Positions 32,595 through 41,351 are shown, counted from the stretch's first letter. The stretch: 64,000 nt of DNA from Nonomuraea rhodomycinica (GCF_013363995.1 NZ_JABWGO010000001.1:1-64000), one strand, 5' to 3'. Notes: generated from the sequence alone by a model not told the origin. Translations and numbers: made by a program.

Positions 32595-34298
32595 TTGCGT
32601 ATCCTGCTGCTGTGCTCCTCGTTCAACGGCCTGACCCAGCGCGCCTGGCTGGAGCTGCGCCGGGCCGGCCATGACGTCACCGTCGAGCTGGCCCTGTCGG
32701 AGCAGGTGATGCTGGAGGCCGCCCAGCTGGCCAAACCCGATCTGGTCATCTGCCCGTTCCTGAAGGAGAAGGTGCCCACGCGGCTGTGGCAGACCCAGCG
32801 CACGATCATCATCCACCCCGGCCCGCCCGGCGACCGGGGCCCGTCCTCGCTGGACTGGGCCATCCTCGACGGCGAGCCGACCTGGGGTGTCACGGCGCTG
32901 CAGGCGGTGGAGGAGATGGACGCCGGCCCCATCTGGGGCTATCGGACCTTCCCCATGCCGGCCGAGCCGCCGCGCAAGTCCGCCCTCTACAACGGGCCGG
33001 TCGCCGACGCGGCCGTGGAGCTGGTGGCCGAGGTCGCGGCCAAGGCCGCCGACCCCTCGTTCGTCCCGGCGCCGCTGGACTACCGGCGGCCGGAGGTCGT
33101 GGGGCGGCTGCGTCCGGCGATGCGTCACGCGGATCGCGAGTTCTCCTGGGAGGAGTCGACCGACGCGGTGTTGCGCCGGGTGCGGGCGGCCGACGGTGCG
33201 CCGGGTGGGCGCGCGTCGCTGGCGGGCACGGCTGTGCGGGTCTTCGACGTGTATCGGGGGCCGGCTCTGTCGGGCCGGCCCGGGACGGTGGCGGGGCGGC
33301 GTGAGGGTGCTCTGCTGGTGCACACGGGTGACGGGTCGGTGTGGGTGGGGCATCTGCGCCGTGACGAGCCGGGTGCCGTCAAGCTGCCCGCGGTGAGCGT
33401 GCTGGGTGAGCAGGCGGCGCTGGTAGAGGAGCGTTCGGGTTACAGCGAGATCACCTATGACCGCAGTGACAGTGTCGGTGTGGTGAGCTTCGACTTCTAC
33501 AACGGCGCGATGTCCAGTGAGCAGTGTCGCCGGCTGGCCTCGGCGTTGCGTTATGCCGTGGCGCAGGACACGCGGGTGCTGGTGGTGCGGGGTGGTGAGG
33601 TGTTCTCCAACGGCATCCATCTGAATGTGATCGACTCGGCGCGTCATCCGCAGATGGAGGCGTGGGTGAACATCAACGCCATCAACCAGGTGTGCCGGGA
33701 GATCGTGTCCTGTACGGGGCAGTTGGTGGTGACCTCGATCGGTGGCAACGCCGGCGCGGGTGGCGTGATGATGGGGCTGGGCGCCGATCGGGTGCTGGTG
33801 CGTCAGTCGGTGGTGCTCAATCCGCACTATCGCACGATGGGGTTGTTCGGTTCGGAGCTGTGGACGTACACGTTGCCGCGCCGGGTGGGGGCCGCGGAGG
33901 CGCAGCGGCTGACGCAGGAGGCGTTGCCGGTGGGGGCTGCCGAGGCGGTGGCGGTGGGGCTGGCGGATGAGGTGCTGCCGGGTTCGCGGCTGGAGTTCGA
34001 GCGGGCGGTGCTCGACTACGCCGAGCGGTTGGCGCACGAGCCGGGGTATGGGCGGTTGCTGGCGGCGCGGCGCGCTCAGCGTGAGGAGGACGAGCGGCGC
34101 AAGCCGTTGGAGGCGTATCGGGTGGAGGAGCTGGCGGAGATGAGCCGGGACATGTTCGATGATCGGCATGGTTTCGCCGCTGCCCGTGCGGCGTTCGTGG
34201 GCAAGCGCAAGCCGGAGGTGACGCCGGCGCATCTGGCGGCGCATCGGGAGTGGTCCGGCGCGTCGGCAGGGGCTGGCGTGGCGCCATCTCATATGTGA
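32595..34298 (+). CDS. hypX: HypX/HoxX-type formyltransferase-enoyl hydratase
   Basis: 567 residues from TTG 32595 (AAGGAAG precedes it). The N-terminal half is a formyl-THF-binding formyltransferase-like domain (LRILLLCSSFNGLTQRAWLEL; IIIHPGPPGDRGPSSLDWAI; GVTALQAVEEMDAGPIW). The C-terminal half is crotonase-like (VVSFDFYNGAMSSEQC; FSNGIHLNVIDSA; GNAGAGGVMMGLGADRVL; VVLNPHYRTMGLFGSELWTY). This is the HypX fold, which makes CO from formyl-THF for the active site of [NiFe]-hydrogenases in aerobic bacteria. No other hydrogenase or hyp gene is in the window. The gene overlaps the operator of the downstream XRE-MurA gene, 16 bases away. Confidence 0.85.
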   Translation: MRILLLCSSFNGLTQRAWLELRRAGHDVTVELALSEQVMLEAAQLAKPDLVICPFLKEKVPTRLWQTQRTIIIHPGPPGDRGPSSLDWAILDGEPTWGVTALQAVEEMDAGPIWGYRTFPMPAEPPRKSALYNGPVADAAVELVAEVAAKAADPSFVPAPLDYRRPEVVGRLRPAMRHADREFSWEESTDAVLRRVRAADGAPGGRASLAGTAVRVFDVYRGPALSGRPGTVAGRREGALLVHTGDGSVWVGHLRRDEPGAVKLPAVSVLGEQAALVEERSGYSEITYDRSDSVGVVSFDFYNGAMSSEQCRRLASALRYAVAQDTRVLVVRGGEVFSNGIHLNVIDSARHPQMEAWVNINAINQVCREIVSCTGQLVVTSIGGNAGAGGVMMGLGADRVLVRQSVVLNPHYRTMGLFGSELWTYTLPRRVGAAEAQRLTQEALPVGAAEAVAVGLADEVLPGSRLEFERAVLDYAERLAHEPGYGRLLAARRAQREEDERRKPLEAYRVEELAEMSRDMFDDRHGFAAARAAFVGKRKPEVTPAHLAAHREWSGASAGAGVAPSHM

Positions 34299-34307
34299 GA
34301 TATTCTC
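34286..34307. promoter_or_regulatory. Overlapping dyads at the hypX/XRE-MurA junction
   Basis: ATCTCA (34286-34291), TATG, TGAGAT (34296-34301) is a perfect dyad. It overlaps a second, GAGA (34297-34300), TAT, TCTC (34304-34307). They end eight bases before the GTG start of the XRE-MurA gene and overlap the hypX stop. Probable autoregulatory operator of the XRE domain. Confidence 0.55.
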
Positions 34308-34314
34308 GGCTCTT

Positions 34315-35844
34315 GTGACAGATGACTACCTTGTGCGGATCGGCCGGTTGATTCGGGACGCGCGCCAGCACCGCGGTTGGACCCAGCTTCAGCTGGCCGA
34401 TGCCCTGGCCACCAGCCAGAGCGCGGTCAACCGCATCGAGCGCGGCAACCAGAACATCAGTCTTGAGATGATCGCCCGCATCGGCGAGGCGCTCGACAGC
34501 GAGATCGTCTCTTTGGGCTACGCCGGCCCGATGCACCTGCGCGTGGTCGGGGGCCGCCGCCTGTCGGGCAGCATCGACGTCAAGACCTCCAAGAACGCGT
34601 GCGTGGCCCTGCTGTGCGCGTCCCTGCTCAACTCCGGCCGCACCATCCTGCGCAAGGTGGCTCGCATCGAGGAGGTCTACCGCATCCTGGAGGTGCTGGC
34701 CTCCATCGGTGTGCGCGCCCGGTGGATCAACGAGGGCAACGACCTGGAGATCATTCCTCCGGCTCGCCTGGAGCTGGAGGCCATGGACACCGAGGCGGCT
34801 CGCCGTACCCGCAGTGTCATCATGTTCCTGGGTCCGTTGATGCACCGTACCGACCAGTTCCAGATCCCCTACGCCGGCGGCTGCGACCTGGGGACCCGTA
34901 CCGTGCAGCCGCACATGTCCGCTCTGAAGCACTTCGGGCTGGACATCACCGCGACCGGCGGCTTCTACCACGCCCGCGTGGACCGTGGCGCCGCCCCCGG
35001 GCGTCCGATCGTGCTGACCGAGCGCGGTGACACCGTCACGGAGAACGCGCTGCTGGCGGCGGCCCGCCACGACGGCGTCACGGTCATCCGCAACGCCTCC
35101 TCCAACTACATGGTGCAGGACCTGTGCTTCTTCCTGGAGGAGCTGGGGGTGCGGGTGGAGGGCATCGGCACCACCACGTTGACCGTGCACGGGCTGGCCA
35201 CGATCGAGCGTGACGTCGACTACTCCCCGTCGGAGGACCCGGTGGAGGCGATGAGCCTGCTGGCCGCGGCCGTCGTCACCTCCTCGGAGCTGACGATCTG
35301 CCGCGTGCCGGTGGAGTTCCTGGAGATCGAGCTCGCGGTGCTGGAGGAGATGGGCCTGGACCACGACCGGGGCGCCGAGTACCACGCCGCCAACGGCCGT
35401 ACCCGGCTGGTGGACCTGACGGTGCGGCCCTCCAAGCTGGTCTCCCCCATCGACAAGATCCATCCGATGCCGTTCCCGGGCCTGAACATCGACAACGTCC
35501 CGTTCTTCGCGGCGATCGCGGCGACGGCCCAGGGTTCCACGCTGATCCACGACTGGGTCTACGACAACCGCGCCATCTACCTGACGGAGCTGACGCGGCT
35601 GGGCGCCTCGGTCAAGCTGCTCGATCCGCACCGTGTGCTCGTGGAGGGCCCCACCCGCTGGCGCAGCGCGGAGATGATGTGCCCGCCCGCGTTGCGTCCG
35701 GCCGTGGTGGTGCTGCTGGCCATGATGGCCGCCGAGGGTACCTCGGTGCTGCGCAACGTGTATGTGATCAACCGCGGGTACGAGGATCTCGCCGAACGGC
35801 TCAACGCGCTCGGCGCGCGCATCGAGACCTTCCGCGACATCTGA
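34315..35844 (+). CDS. XRE helix-turn-helix fused to a MurA-like enolpyruvyl transferase
   Basis: 509 residues from GTG 34315. Residues 8-62 are an XRE HTH (RLIRDARQHRGWTQLQLADAL, ATSQSAVNRIERGNQ). From about 72 to the end it is a UDP-GlcNAc 1-carboxyvinyltransferase homologue. The substrate lysine is in KTSKNA (Lys 93), and the PEP-binding cysteine is Cys 190 in YAGGCDLGTRTVQPHM, matching MurA Cys115. GLNIDNVPFFAAIAA and NRGYEDLAERLNALGA are further blocks. MurA starts peptidoglycan synthesis; a DNA-binding domain suggests it also senses UDP-GlcNAc or PEP. An overlapping dyad precedes it. It is probably not the housekeeping MurA, which lacks an HTH. Activity is plausible but untested. Confidence 0.87.
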   Translation: MTDDYLVRIGRLIRDARQHRGWTQLQLADALATSQSAVNRIERGNQNISLEMIARIGEALDSEIVSLGYAGPMHLRVVGGRRLSGSIDVKTSKNACVALLCASLLNSGRTILRKVARIEEVYRILEVLASIGVRARWINEGNDLEIIPPARLELEAMDTEAARRTRSVIMFLGPLMHRTDQFQIPYAGGCDLGTRTVQPHMSALKHFGLDITATGGFYHARVDRGAAPGRPIVLTERGDTVTENALLAAARHDGVTVIRNASSNYMVQDLCFFLEELGVRVEGIGTTTLTVHGLATIERDVDYSPSEDPVEAMSLLAAAVVTSSELTICRVPVEFLEIELAVLEEMGLDHDRGAEYHAANGRTRLVDLTVRPSKLVSPIDKIHPMPFPGLNIDNVPFFAAIAATAQGSTLIHDWVYDNRAIYLTELTRLGASVKLLDPHRVLVEGPTRWRSAEMMCPPALRPAVVVLLAMMAAEGTSVLRNVYVINRGYEDLAERLNALGARIETFRDI

Positions 35845-35949
35845 GTTTCTGTCGGTGGCGGCCGCTACCGTCTCCCTCGTGGATCTTGAGTTGGTCCGTA
35901 CGGCCTCGCTGGTCGTGCGGGCCGGCCACGCGAGTGGAGGAGGGGGACG

Positions 35950-36993
35950 GTGCGGCCTGCGCAGCTCGAACGGGTGACGGTGGCCGAGGCGGCGGACCGC
36001 TACGTGGAACTGGTGCGGGCGCGGACGCTGACGGGGGCCCTGTCCCCCGCCACCGCCGAGGTCTACGCCCGTGACGTGGCGACGCTGGTGGACCTGGCCG
36101 GTGGGGAGCGGGTGCTCGACGACCTGACGGGTCAGGACATCGACGCGATCCTGCTGGCCTTCGCCCGTAAGCCCGACGGCCGGCGCAGCCAGGCCGCCGA
36201 CGGCACGGCGCCGGGTCAGTCCCCGTCCTCCCAGGCCCGTTTCCGCCGGTCGGTGTCGGCGCTGTTCAAGCACGCCCTGCTGGCGGGTTGGGTGCAGCTC
36301 GACCCGATGACGGTCTCCACCGTGACGGCGCGTCAGCGTGGCGGGCTGCGGCCCGAGCGGCGCGCGTTGACCCGTGAGCAGGCCCAGGGGCTCATCGGCG
36401 CCGCCCGTACCTTGGAGGAGGCGCCGCAGCAGGGCCGCCGTGACCAGCGTATGGAGTCGCGTGACGCGCTCATCGTGCTGCTGCTGTCCACGATGGGGCC
36501 GCGGGTGTCCGAGCTGGTCCGCGCCAATGTCGAGGACTTCTACACCAACGACGGTGTCCGCTACTGGCGCATCTTCGGCAAGGGGGGCCGCACGCGCGAC
36601 GTCCCGCTGCCTCAGGCTGTGGCCGAGGCTCTCGACGCTTACCTGGAGCGTGGCCGGCCGCTGGTGGCCGAGCGGGCCGTCGGTTCCGACGGCAAGGCGT
36701 TGCTGTTGTCGTGGCGGGGCCGGCGCCTGGCTCGCGGCGCGGTGCAGGGGGTGATCGATCGGGTGCAGGCCCGCGTCGACCCGGCTCAGCGCCGTTCGGT
36801 CACTCCGCACGGTTTACGGCACACGACGGCCACTCACCTGCTGGCCGACGCGGTCGACATGGACGCCGTGCGCCGGGTCCTGGGCCACAGTGACCTGTCG
36901 ACGCTGGGCCGCTATCGTGACGAGCTGCCGGGTGAGCTTGAGGTGGCGATGCGCATCCACCCGCTGCTGCGCGAGCCGAACCGGGGCGGCTGA
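35950..36993 (+). CDS. Tyrosine recombinase/phage-integrase family
   Basis: 347 residues from GTG 35950 (GGAGGAGGGGG precedes it). N-terminal SAM-like core-binding domain (about 10-120: TLTGALSPATAEVYARDVATL, FRRSVSALFKHALLAGWV). The catalytic domain has Arg in STMGPRVSELVRANVEDF, Lys in FGKGGRTRDVPLP, H-x-x-R in TPHGLRHTTATHLLADA, His in VLGHSDLSTLGRY and the nucleophile Tyr in GRYRDELPG. All catalytic residues are present. It lacks the long N-terminal arm-binding domain of many ICE integrases and looks more like XerC/D or a small resident recombinase. No att-like direct repeats or excision gene are seen, and no tRNA is near. Confidence 0.87.
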   Translation: MRPAQLERVTVAEAADRYVELVRARTLTGALSPATAEVYARDVATLVDLAGGERVLDDLTGQDIDAILLAFARKPDGRRSQAADGTAPGQSPSSQARFRRSVSALFKHALLAGWVQLDPMTVSTVTARQRGGLRPERRALTREQAQGLIGAARTLEEAPQQGRRDQRMESRDALIVLLLSTMGPRVSELVRANVEDFYTNDGVRYWRIFGKGGRTRDVPLPQAVAEALDAYLERGRPLVAERAVGSDGKALLLSWRGRRLARGAVQGVIDRVQARVDPAQRRSVTPHGLRHTTATHLLADAVDMDAVRRVLGHSDLSTLGRYRDELPGELEVAMRIHPLLREPNRGG

Positions 36994-37102
36994 CCTGCCG
37001 GGGTCGCGGCTTCGCGCGCCGAGCGGGGGGCGCGGCGTGGTGGCGTCGGTCCGGGATGTCCCGTCGTGACCGGCCCGGCGGCGCCTGCTCGCAGGAAGCC
37101 GG

Positions 37103-38164
37103 CTACTGGAGTGGCAGGGCGTGGCGTGCGGCGACCTGGCGGATCTCCTCCAGCGGGTACGGCGTCGTCCTGCTCTCCCTCTGCAGGGCGTGGTAGAAGT
37201 CGTTCAGCACGGTGGCCAGCGGGCTGTGCCGCGACAGCAGGGCCGCGACCTCGCCCGGCACGCCGGCCGGCCGCTCCCCCGCCGCCCAGCCCCGCACCAG
37301 GACGCGGCGTCCCGGCCAGTCGGCGCCGTGGAAGGCGCCGGCGAGCCAGTTCACCAGGTACGTCAGCGTGTAGGTGCGGTCGAAGGTGAGGTGCCGGTGG
37401 TAGAAGAGCTGTTCGGCCGGCGACAGCTCGAACCGGGTCGAGGTGGCCTGCCCGAAGTCGGTCAGGTAGACGCGGCGCCCGTCGGTGAGGATGTTGTCGA
37501 AATGCGCGTCGAAGTGCAGCAGGCCGCCCGTGTTGAGGAAGGACACGGCCGCACGCACTCCCTGGTCGGCCAGGGCGCAGGCGCGGTCGGCGTCGCCCGC
37601 GCGCACGCGTTCCTGCAGCCACTGGTTCAGGTTGCGGGGAATGTACTCCAGGAAGAGTGTCAGGCTGGCCGGGGCCTGTGCCAGCGCTTCGAGGCGGCGG
37701 CGTACGCCGGGCGCGCCCTCCCAGAAGGTGACCGCCTGATCGACGTCGGCCGGGTCCGTGTACGGCGGGGCGGGCTCGGCCTCGGGCAGTACCCGCCAGT
37801 GATACAGCAGCGGGAAGCCGCCGAAGCGGCCCTTCAGCACCCACTCGGTGGTCATGGTGTGCGCGGCCAGTTCGCGCCAGGCGCCGAAGCGGGGTGAGCC
37901 GATGCCGTACTGGCAGAACGGCGGCAGCCCGAACAGGTCGGCCGTCGAGTGCGGGTGGCGTAGTTCGGGTTCGGTGAGGGGGACGCGTTTGACGAAGACC
38001 GAGGTGCCGTCGACCTCGAGCCGTGCGGAGGTCCCGCCGATGCCGGTGCCGAGGGGCACGGCCTGGCGTTCCAGGAGCCTGGCCAGTCGCCGGTCGTCGT
38101 AGCGGGCCATGGTCCGGGAAACGTGGCCGTGGGTGGCCAGCCGCGCGTCCATCATCATGATCAC
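37103..38164 (-). CDS. Protein-kinase-like phosphotransferase
   Basis: 353 residues. The kinase-like catalytic loop is LLHFDAHFDNILTDGRRVYLTDFGQA, with the catalytic Asp in FDAH, Asn in DN and the metal-binding DFG. An N-lobe lysine is in SVFVKRVPLTEPE. The order fits the aminoglycoside-phosphotransferase/lipopolysaccharide-kinase side of the superfamily rather than Pkn-type Ser/Thr kinases, with EYIPRNLNQWLQE as the hinge. No TM segment. The start is a run of ATG/GTG codons at 38164-38152; the best one is not certain. Substrate unknown. Confidence 0.7.
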   Translation of the reverse strand: MIMMMDARLATHGHVSRTMARYDDRRLARLLERQAVPLGTGIGGTSARLEVDGTSVFVKRVPLTEPELRHPHSTADLFGLPPFCQYGIGSPRFGAWRELAAHTMTTEWVLKGRFGGFPLLYHWRVLPEAEPAPPYTDPADVDQAVTFWEGAPGVRRRLEALAQAPASLTLFLEYIPRNLNQWLQERVRAGDADRACALADQGVRAAVSFLNTGGLLHFDAHFDNILTDGRRVYLTDFGQATSTRFELSPAEQLFYHRHLTFDRTYTLTYLVNWLAGAFHGADWPGRRVLVRGWAAGERPAGVPGEVAALLSRHSPLATVLNDFYHALQRESRTTPYPLEEIRQVAARHALPLQ

Positions 38165-38399
38165 TTTACCGGGCCGATGAGGGCCGCCCTCCGTGATCCC
38201 CGGTGCCCTGCTTCACGCGCGCGCCGACGGTCGGCGGCTCGGCGGGAATGTCCGGCCGCACATGGGCGGCACCCCGGCAGGCCGCGGGCGCGTGTCGCGT
38301 GAGCGCCGGGGGTGAGCGGCTCTTGCGTTCCCTCGCCGCGGGACGGATCATGCGAGCAACGTGATCTTCGTGCTGTTCCCGTTCGAGGAAGGACGATTC

Positions 38400-38636
38400 A
38401 TGATCCGTCGCGTCCTGGCCGCCGCGGCCCTGACCACCGCGGCGTTCGCCACCGTGCCGACCGGCGCGCAGGCCGCCCCCGCCTGCCGAGCCGGCTACAT
38501 GTGCAACACGCAGTACTACTCCGACGCCGCCCACACCAACCTCGTCGGGGTCAAGACGGAGTTCTGCGACGGCGAGGTCTCCACCTGGGGCCGGCTCAGC
38601 GGTTACATCGTCTGGTCCACCAGCCCCTGCAACTGA
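38400..38636 (+). CDS. Secreted cysteine-containing small protein (DUF6289-like)
   Basis: 78 residues. Sec signal peptide (RRVLAAAALTTAAFATVPTG, cleavage near AQA-A), then a mature peptide of about 52 residues with four cysteines: CRAGYMCNTQYYSDAAH, TEFCDGEVSTWG and a final SPCN. The YYSDAAHT...VG pattern matches small secreted proteins grouped as DUF6289 in actinomycetes. Two disulphides are likely. Role unknown; possibly a secreted signal or antimicrobial peptide, without evidence. Confidence 0.72.
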   Translation: MIRRVLAAAALTTAAFATVPTGAQAAPACRAGYMCNTQYYSDAAHTNLVGVKTEFCDGEVSTWGRLSGYIVWSTSPCN

Positions 38637-38723
38637 CGCGCTCCCGTTCCGGCCGGGCGCGGGTGACCGTCCCCGCCCGGCCGGAGCCACGTCCGCGGCC
38701 GGGCGGCCGCACGATGGGGCGGT

Positions 38724-39314
38724 TCAGGCGGGCCGGGGCGAGGCGGGCCAGCCGGATTCGAGAAGGTCGAAGATGGCGTCGAGCGCGGCCCGGGGGTCGG
38801 GTTCGGCGCCCGCGAGGTCGGGGATCTCCAGGACGTAGCGGGCCAGGGCGCGGACGGTCATGTCGCGGGGGTCGCGGCCGCTGTCGGTGGCGATGGCCTC
38901 GGCCAGGGCCGCCTCGGCGGCGATCCACAGCTTGCGTGAGTACTCCCGCAGGGCGGGTGTGGCGACGATCAGGTCGCGTTTGCGCCGCAGTTCGGGCGGC
39001 AGATCGGTGCTGAAGGGCCCCCGGGAGGCCAGGCAGCGGCGCAGGGCCTGCAGCACCGGCTGGCCGGGGGGCCGCTCGCGGACGGCGGCGACCAGCCACA
39101 GGCCGCGCTCGGCGCCGTCGTCGAAGATCAGCGCTTCCTTGCCGTCGGGTACGTGCGCGAACAGGGTGGCGACGGAGACGTCGGCCTCCTCGGCGATCTG
39201 GGCGACGGTGACGCGGTCGTAGCCGTGCTCGCCGAACAGCCGCAGGGCCGCCTGCGACAGCGCCTGGCGGGTCTGTGCCTTCTTGCGCTCGCGGCGCCCC
39301 ATCGTCGTCGCCAT
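38724..39314 (-). CDS. TetR-family regulator
   Basis: 196 residues from ATG 39314. The HTH is AALRLFGEHGYDRVTVAQIAEEADVSVATLFAHVPDGKEAL (about 19-60), then a helical ligand-binding domain. TetR proteins repress neighbouring genes until a ligand binds. It is divergent from an SDR gene with a large nested dyad (39332-39384) between. The ligand is unknown. ORFs starting further upstream would cross into the operator. Confidence 0.88.
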   Translation of the reverse strand: MATTMGRRERKKAQTRQALSQAALRLFGEHGYDRVTVAQIAEEADVSVATLFAHVPDGKEALIFDDGAERGLWLVAAVRERPPGQPVLQALRRCLASRGPFSTDLPPELRRKRDLIVATPALREYSRKLWIAAEAALAEAIATDSGRDPRDMTVRALARYVLEIPDLAGAEPDPRAALDAIFDLLESGWPASPRPA

Positions 39315-39331
39315 GCCCCCATCGTAGCGAT

Positions 39332-39384
39332 ACCTGAAACGCATACGAATCCATAATGACTATATTTTCGTAGTAACTTCAGGT
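39332..39384. promoter_or_regulatory. Nested symmetric dyad between TetR and SDR genes
   Basis: ACCTGAA (39332-39338), five bases, TACGAA (39344-39349), 17 bases, TTCGTA (39367-39372), five bases, TTCAGGT (39378-39384). Both arms match exactly about one centre at 39358. The region is AT-rich and lies 18 bases after the TetR start and 23 bases before the SDR ATG. It is well placed as the TetR operator over both promoters. Confidence 0.65.
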
Positions 39385-39406
39385 TCTCTGTGTGGGGAGA
39401 CATGCC

Positions 39407-40351
39407 ATGACATCCGCTGCCACCTCCTGGGACGTACGGCGCCTGCCGCGCGCCGACGGCAAGAACGTCCTGGTCACCGGCGGCAACGCCGGCATCGGGT
39501 ACTTCGTCGCCGAACAACTCGCCGGCACCGGCGCCACCGTCGTCCTCGGCTGCCGCGACACCGCCAAGGCCCGCGCCGCCCACGACGCGATCCGCGCCCG
39601 CGTCCCCGGCGCCCGCGTCCGCCACATCCGCCTGGATCTGGCCGAACTGTCCTCGCTGGACGCCTCCGTCGACGCCCTGGGACTGCACACCCTGGACGCG
39701 GTCGTCTGCAACGCCGGAGTGCTGCTCGACCAGCCGCCACGGCGCCAGAGCGCCGACGGCCACGAGCTGATGTTCGCCACCAACCATCTGGGCCACTACG
39801 CGCTGGTCTCACGGCTCCTGCCGCTGCTGACGGCCACACCCGCGAGCCGCGTCGTCACCACCGGCAGCTTCACCGCGAAGTCCGCCGACCTCGACCTCGA
39901 CGACCTGCAGAGCACGCGCGACTACCGGCCCAAACGCACCTACGCACGCTCCAAACTCGCCCAGATGCTCTTCGGCTTCGAACTCGACCGCCGCCTGCGC
40001 GCCGCCGGCAGCACGACGCGCAGCGTGGTCACCCACCCCGGCGGCGCGCTCGACTGCCTGACCCCCGCACGCCCGCCCGTCCACCGCCGCCACGCCGGCC
40101 GGCGACTGTGCGCCCTGCCGGCCGGCCTGCTCCTGCAGGGCAAGCAGGCCGCCGCCTGGCCCGCCGTACGGGCCGTGCTCGACCCGTCGGTACGCGGCGG
40201 CCAGCTGTGGGGGCCCCGGATGTTCGGGATCCGCGGCCTGCCCACCCTCGAACCCGTCCGCGGCCGCCTGGCCGACACCGAACTCGCGGCGCGCCTGTGG
40301 ACGGCCACCGCCGCCCTGACCGGCCTCGATCCGAGCCCGGACCTCAGCTGA
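39407..40351 (+). CDS. Short-chain dehydrogenase/reductase
   Basis: 314 residues. Cofactor motif VLVTGGNAGIGYFVAEQL (T-G-x-x-x-G-I-G), VVCNAGVL, FATNHLGHYALV, Ser in VVTTGSF and Tyr-Lys in RTYARSKLAQ. It belongs to the extended retinol-dehydrogenase-like SDR group often found under TetR control. An Ala/Gln-rich C-terminal extension is present. NADP binding is likely by family. It oxidises or reduces an unknown alcohol/ketone. Confidence 0.9.
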   Translation: MTSAATSWDVRRLPRADGKNVLVTGGNAGIGYFVAEQLAGTGATVVLGCRDTAKARAAHDAIRARVPGARVRHIRLDLAELSSLDASVDALGLHTLDAVVCNAGVLLDQPPRRQSADGHELMFATNHLGHYALVSRLLPLLTATPASRVVTTGSFTAKSADLDLDDLQSTRDYRPKRTYARSKLAQMLFGFELDRRLRAAGSTTRSVVTHPGGALDCLTPARPPVHRRHAGRRLCALPAGLLLQGKQAAAWPAVRAVLDPSVRGGQLWGPRMFGIRGLPTLEPVRGRLADTELAARLWTATAALTGLDPSPDLS

Positions 40352-40373
40352 GCCGCCCCTCCACCAGCCGCCG

Positions 40374-41351
40374 TCACCGTGGTCCGCCGGCCCGCCGGAA
40401 GGCGGCGCGGTAGTGGCTCGGGCGTCGTCCGGTGTGCCGGGCGAACAGGGCGGCGAAGGTGCCGGGATCGCCGTACCCGACCGCGGCGCTGATGCTCGCC
40501 ACCGTGCGGTCCGTGCTCTCCAGCAGGTGGCGGGCGCGACGGACCCGCGCGGCCTGCAGGTACGCGAGCGGGCTCTGCCCGGTCTCCCGCGCGAAGCGCC
40601 GCAGCAGCGTCCGCGTGCTGACCTTGAAGGCGTCCGACAGCGCCGCCAGGTCGTATCGGGCGGCCAGATCCTGGTCGAGGCGCCGCATGACCTGGTGGGA
40701 GAACGCGTTTCCCGGCCGCGCGAGCAGGCGCGCGTCGACGTAGGGGGCCTGCGACGAGCGCGCGTCGTCCAGGAGCGCCACCCGCGCGGTCGCCCGCGCC
40801 ACGCCGGCGCCGCTGTGCCGGCGGATCAGGTCCAGCGCGAAGTCGTACATGGCGCTGAAGGCCGCCGTCGTCGTCACCCCCGTGTCGGTGACGACCAGGC
40901 ACTCGGGCCGCACGTCGGCCTCGGGGCAGCGCCGAGCCAGCTCGTCCGCGTGGAGCCAGGCCGTCGTGGCGCGGCGCCCGCGCAGCAGGCCGGCCTCGGC
41001 CAGCAGGAACGCACCGACACAGATCGACACGACGACACCGCCCGCGGCGGCGTGCGAGCCGATCGCCGCGATCTCCAAGGCCAGGGGCGCCAGCTTCGCG
41101 TCCACCTCCAGGCCCGCAACGAGCTCCAGGCCCGGCACGATGAGGACGTCGACCTCGCGCAGCGGTGAGACGTCCAACGCCGCGCCACCTGAGGCGGCGA
41201 CGCGGCGGCGGGGCGAGACGATCGACACCTCGTACCCGCCGCTGCCGGGTCCGGCGACGTGCGTGGCCATCGTCAGCAGGTCGGGGACGCCGAACACCTC
41301 GGAGGCGAAGCAGCCCGGATAGGCCAGGACACCCACTCGCAACGCGCCCAC
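40374..41351 (-). CDS. GlxA-type AraC regulator with DJ-1/PfpI sensor domain
   Basis: 325 residues from GTG 41351 (GGGGGAGG precedes it). The N-terminal DJ-1/PfpI-like domain (RVGVLAYPGCFASEVFGVPDLL; VVVSICVGAFLLAEAGLL, with the Cys of the nucleophile elbow) is followed by two AraC HTH motifs (LAALSDAFKVSTRTLLRRFARETG; TVASISAAVGYGDPGTFAALFARHTGRRPSHYR). This architecture senses an unknown metabolite and activates transcription. It is convergent with the SDR gene and divergent from the hydrolase gene at 41451, so it may regulate that one. Confidence 0.9.
   Translation of the reverse strand: MGALRVGVLAYPGCFASEVFGVPDLLTMATHVAGPGSGGYEVSIVSPRRRVAASGGAALDVSPLREVDVLIVPGLELVAGLEVDAKLAPLALEIAAIGSHAAAGGVVVSICVGAFLLAEAGLLRGRRATTAWLHADELARRCPEADVRPECLVVTDTGVTTTAAFSAMYDFALDLIRRHSGAGVARATARVALLDDARSSQAPYVDARLLARPGNAFSHQVMRRLDQDLAARYDLAALSDAFKVSTRTLLRRFARETGQSPLAYLQAARVRRARHLLESTDRTVASISAAVGYGDPGTFAALFARHTGRRPSHYRAAFRRAGGPR

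Noticed and set aside
33817-36810. A 997-codon open frame on the minus strand
   Set aside because: It lies antisense to hypX, XRE-MurA and the recombinase, is rich in His/Arg/Gln/Pro, and matches no family; long antisense frames are expected at this GC content.
35950-36993. Integrative element around the tyrosine recombinase
   Set aside because: No excisionase, no tRNA and no att-like direct repeat flank it; the recombinase alone does not support an element.
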